Shown piece after piece: positions 60,401 to 64,000 of a stretch of DNA of 64,000 nucleotides (the first letter of the stretch is position 1; each line of letters opens with the position of its first letter). This DNA comes from Capsaspora owczarzaki ATCC 30864 (taxonomy: Eukaryota; Opisthokonta; Filasterea), in contig NW_011887292.1 in the NCBI RefSeq assembly GCF_000151315.2, forward strand, positions 1,176,882-1,240,881, given 5' to 3'. Made by a program: the position numbers and the translations under genes. The notes under the pieces are model-generated. The model was given only the letters and a program-made list of their open reading frames with translations. It was not told where the DNA came from and did not search any database.

Positions 60401-61495
60401 GGAGAGAATATCCGTCAGGCCAATAACGGCATTCATGGGCGTTCGGATCTCGTGACTCATGTTGGCCAAGAAGTGCGACTTGGCAATGCCTGCTTGTTCG
60501 GCGAGCAGGCGGGCACGCTCCAAGTCGTCCATGACCAGCTGCTTGGCGGCGATTTCGCCCTTGAGTTGCTGATTCATTTCTTGCAACGCGCGCGTGCGGG
60601 CATTGATGATGGCCTCGAGGTTTTCGTTGATTGACAGCAGCCGCCGCTCGTGGCCGAGAGTGTTGATCAGGTTGCTCAGCGACTGGAACAGCACGTGCAC
60701 TTCGTCTTTTCGGTTCATGGCCTTTCGAGCAATCGTCATTGCCTTGCTGGTAGCCGACTCGGACAGCATACCGGGCATGAGCGGGCCAGGGGACGGCGCT
60801 GGAGACGGCGACAAGTGCATGCTAATGTGCGTGGCCATGTCAATGCTCACACGCCGATTCTCGAGTCGATTCCCGGAAATGGTCGAGTTCGCCGAGAGCA
60901 CCGGTTTGAGCGTCGACGACGATGAAGGCGAGGTGGCAAGCTGCGAGTACTGCGGCGATGCCGAATGGGCCAGCGGATGCTGCGCTGACTGCTGGCTGTG
61001 CTCGCTATGCTGCAATGGTGGCTGCACGGAGGGCTGCGATGACGCAGACGTGTGAGCAGGGAGCATTGGCACGGACTTTTGTCGCCTTGAGCTCAACCCC
61101 GCATCTGGCTGGCTTATATTGCGAACCACGGCACTAGCAGACGTCGTTCCGAGGCGGCCAGAGCCGGTTGATAGCGTGTGGGTAGCTGGTGCGTGCCCAC
61201 TGCTCGAGTGACCATCAGCTTTGGCCGCAGCGCCCGGCGTGCTGTTCGAATCAAACGACACACCAAAGAAGCCCGTGCTGACAACCTTGCTGTTTGCCGA
61301 GCCCGCGTGGACTGTGGCATGGTGCATAATGCTGTTCGATGGCAATGAGGAGATGGATGTTGACGACGACGATCGGTTGGACGGAGGCGACAAACTTGGG
61401 ACTACTTGAGCCATGCTAGTTGCAGAAATGGTTTTGAAGGGCGACGCCCGCTCACTCCCTGGTCGCAGAGACTGTGCTTCTTGTTGTTGTTGATT

Positions 61496-61531
<36 letters not shown>

Positions 61532-63672
61532 TTGCAAAACTTGAATCGGAAGCGGCTGCTGCGCCAGACTCGGCGCGACAAGCGTGTTCAAGCTTTGATG
61601 GGACGGACTTGAGGGAACATCGGATTCAATGACGTTCAATCTGGTCTCAGATGGCGAAGCTGGGGAGAGCTGGTTGGCGGCCGAGGGTGCTGAAGCAACG
61701 TTCGTGTGAATGTAGCTGTCCACAAGATTGACGTTAAACTCAGTAATGTCCTCTTCCTGGTTGCTGCCATGTGAGCGGTGGGTTCGCGCAGTCGATTCCT
61801 TCTCCCGATGATCCGATTGAGAAGAACTGAAGCTGGTAAGCGTTCGCTCGCCAGAGTCGTTCATGCCAACATCAGCCATGATCTGGGCAGCCGCCGTTGC
61901 AATCTCCATGATTGGGGCAACAATGCGCGTGGCAATGAGCCAGCCTGCCAAAAAGGCAAGCACGCACCAGGCTACACCCGTGCCAATGACAATCGCTCGG
62001 AAACGGACAACACTGTCATACGCAACGCTCTGCGGGATGACCACAAGCACCGTCCAGCCGGCACCCGGGAACGTGCGGAAGCCGACTGACGGCGCCGCAC
62101 CGACGAGCACCGACTCTCCGCCAAACCAATCACTAAACTCGTACGAATGGTCGGAAACACCGCCAGAGCGAACTCGCGAAACAAATTCCGACCCAACGTA
62201 TGGCGTGATTGAGCGGTTGACATACGCGTCTGGGCCAGAGAGAACCGTCCCAGTCAAATCAACGACGTAGAGCGTTGCTGACGGGCTGCTAGGCCGAATA
62301 GTGTCCAGAATATCATTCACAAAAGACCAGGACAGGGTGCAATAAACACCGCCGTGGTAGCAAGGAACTCCATCACACATTTGGCCTGCAGGGATTGCAG
62401 GAGAGGAATTGTTGCGATAGGCGATGGCAAGGTCTCCAGGAAAGGACGGGGCAGCAATGGAAAGGATTCGAACAAGCTCAGTGGCGTTCAATCTACTTGT
62501 AATGCCGGCTGAAAAGCGAGCGTCAGCAAAGAAGCGATAGCCGTGAGTGAGGGGGTCGGTCGTGTTGGAACGGAAAGATTGGCCTGGGAAAAACACGGGT
62601 GACTGAACTCCAATCGATCCATTCGAGGAGATTTTTCCAATCCAGATATTATACGGATAACTCTTCTGGAAGAGTGTGATTGCTGCTAATTGAGCAGCAG
62701 TATCATTCCCGAGTAGGGACGGGGTGGATGCCAACAGATCTATCTCTCGCTGTCGGTTGTACATTGTGCGGTCTGAGCAGCGCACAACAAACAAACAAAC
62801 AAACAAACAAAAAGCAAACAAACGTCAATTCCAAATTCCACAAGGTTCCGCCCCCACACCAGAGCATGCATCTCTACCAAAGGAAAAACCCGAAAAAACA
62901 AGAGCGGAGAACCAATAAAAGGAAATGGGCAGAAACAAAAGAAGGCAAAACCGCACAAGCACCCAAAACCAACTCGATCGAACGAGCGCAACACGAAGTA
63001 CTCACCAATCGTGGCGGCAGTGACAAATGCCAGCGTGCTGACATAGGTGCCTTGGTTGTCTCGAAGCTCAGAGTTGGTGATTTGGTCAATCACAATGAGA
63101 TACACAACCGCAATCATCAGCACGGAAAGGCCGAATGCAAAGGCCAAGCGCGCGCGCAACGAGCGCCGCGGGTCGACCATCTTTGCCGTGCGAGCCCATG
63201 CCCGCTTGGCACAGTTCGGGGGCTTTTCTGCCTTCTCGGCCTCTTTCGCAGCTTGCTGTTGCATGGCGATGGTGAACGGGTTGAAGTACTCCTCGCTCTT
63301 GCTGTTGCGGTCTTTGGTTCGACGAAACCGGCTCTTGCTTTTCGGCGCGTCCAGCTTTGGCGTCGCTGCTGCCGCCGCTGCCGCCGTGATGGGCACAACA
63401 GACTGCTCGTTGGGCTCATTGTCGTTGATCACAACTCCATTCCACAGCGCATCGGCACCAGCGAGGTAGATGTCGCTCTCGGGCAGGTCGTACATGGCGA
63501 CGCTCTCTGTTGACGCCAGCGCCGAGGTGTCGGGCTGGGCAAGGGCTCTCGCGGCGGTCGCAGCGTCCACGCCCGTCGTCGCAGCAGGCGCAAGTTGCTT
63601 GTACTGCTCTTCCGCCGTCGACGGCGCGGTACCGCTTTGCCCCATCGGCTCGCCCATGGCTGGCGGTGGCAT
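57485..63672 (-). CDS. hybrid histidine kinase (Cache-like sensor, HisKA, split HATPase, receiver), 3 exons, 1932 aa
   Basis: Membrane two-component phosphorelay kinase. Exons (descending) 63672-63006, 62772-58036, 57879-57485; 1933 codons with stop. A cytosolic N-terminus (~170 residues) precedes membrane segment 1 (LAFAFGLSVLMIAVVYLIVI, about 176-198). An extracellular Cache-like sensor of ~220 residues follows, then a second membrane segment (GVAWCVLAFLAGWLIA). Next is a very long Ser/Gln-rich region, then a coiled coil, then HisKA with FLANMSHEIRTPMNAVIG (phospho-acceptor His near 996). The HATPase N box QIVINLLSNAIKFTP is near 1105 and the G1 box DTGPGMS near 1378, so ~230 Ser-rich residues split the ATPase domain. 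GTGLGLSISRQLV and GGVIAVHSEVGRGSTF follow. Intron 2 precedes the receiver (LAEDNKINQM), with the phospho-acceptor Asp near 1848 in LMDLQMPEMDG. Confidence 0.95.
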
Positions 63673-64000
63673 CCTCAAGGACAATTAAAACAAAAAGTTA
63701 CAAAAAAAAAAAAAAAAAAAAAACTCTAAATTTCGGCTCCTCTTTGTTGGTTTTGTGAAAAGAGCAAAGAAAGTAAACACGGCGGCGTTTGTGCAATGGG
63801 AGAGTGTGCACAGCCCCTGTGAGGTGAGTTACAAAAGCAAGGGCAGAGGAGCGCAAGCAGAGAGGTGAGCGAGTGAGTGCGTGAGGGAGGGAGGGTGCAG
63901 TTTGAAGCGCAATGGGCAGGCCCAGATGTGGAAGAGTCATCCATTTTTTTTTTTTGTTTTTTGTTTTCAAAGACAAAAGATGATAAAAAAAAGAAAGAAT
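63673..64000. promoter_or_regulatory. upstream region of the histidine kinase gene
   Basis: About 330 bp to the window edge. It contains a 22-A run at 63702-63723, just upstream of the start codon (sense poly-T), and a GA/GAG-rich stretch near 63865-63895. A gene beyond the window may start here; nothing coding is recognised. Confidence 0.4.

Noticed and set aside
57485-63672. Histidine kinase as bacterial contamination or a transferred island
   Set aside because: It contains two phase-correct GT-AG introns and Ser/Gln-rich linkers like its neighbours, so it is a resident nuclear gene.

Overview
This window is eukaryotic nuclear DNA. It is gene-dense (about 26 protein-coding genes in 64 kb), with GC-rich coding sequence and short GT-AG introns. 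In almost every gene the exon phases I derived add up to a whole reading frame. No rRNA or tRNA gene, CRISPR array, phage, IS element or operon was seen. The gene set (metazoan-type RFX factor, GAK with fused kinase, phosphatase-like and J domains, FCHO, AP-1 mu, SOSS-C, RING1, SWEET, plus a large hybrid histidine kinase and a fungal-type Cdc14 SIN protein) suggests a unicellular relative of animals and fungi. A filasterean such as Capsaspora is my best guess. That is an inference from gene content and style; no species marker was checked.

Layout. 0.3-4.5 kb (-): FCHO-type muniscin. 4.8-5.5 (-): protein with an SHDQGW motif. 5.8-7.0 (+): RNF170-like E3 ligase. 7.1-13.05 (+): GAK/auxilin with an 11-bp frameshifting duplication. 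13.3-13.7 (+): cytochrome b5-domain protein. 14.0-17.6 (-): RFX factor, followed by about 4 kb without a recognisable gene. 21.7-22.5 (+): SREK1IP1-like zinc knuckle. 22.65-25.35 (-): BRD7/9-like bromodomain protein ending in a GATA-type zinc finger. 25.6-26.9 (+): SWEET transporter. 27.0-31.1 (-): MTR4 helicase. 31.3-32.8 (+): WBP4-like splicing factor. 33.0-33.6 (-): SOSS-C-like. 33.8-37.0 (+): organellar-type ProRS. 37.3-39.15 (-): AP-1 mu. 39.3-41.7 (+): one or two unidentified genes. 41.8-43.75 (-): organellar-type AsnRS. 44.0-45.8 (-): YIPF1/2. 46.0-48.3 (+): ADIP/SSX2IP-like coiled-coil protein. 48.6-50.8 (-): BCKDH E2 (DBT). 51.0-52.5 (+): 3-hydroxyacyl-CoA dehydrogenase. 53.3-53.65: leucine-rich-repeat relic. 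54.0-55.4 (+): Cdc14 SIN-type. 55.6-57.2 (-): RING1/RNF2-like. 57.5-63.7 (-): hybrid histidine kinase.

Themes. Three clathrin-pathway genes (FCHO, GAK, AP1M) lie within 39 kb and a Golgi YIPF lies nearby. RNA work is represented by MTR4, WBP4 and SREK1IP1; chromatin and transcription by BRD7/9-GATA, RFX and RING1; mitochondria by ProRS, AsnRS, DBT and HADH. Genes mostly alternate strands, with divergent starts 150-300 bp apart and convergent ends as close as 53 bp. Long homopolymer tracts fill many introns, usually as poly-T in the sense strand. The most unusual observations are the bromodomain-GATA fusion, the frameshift in GAK, a histidine kinase ATPase domain split by about 230 residues, a start codon apparently split by an intron, two GC-AG introns, and the decayed LRR array.
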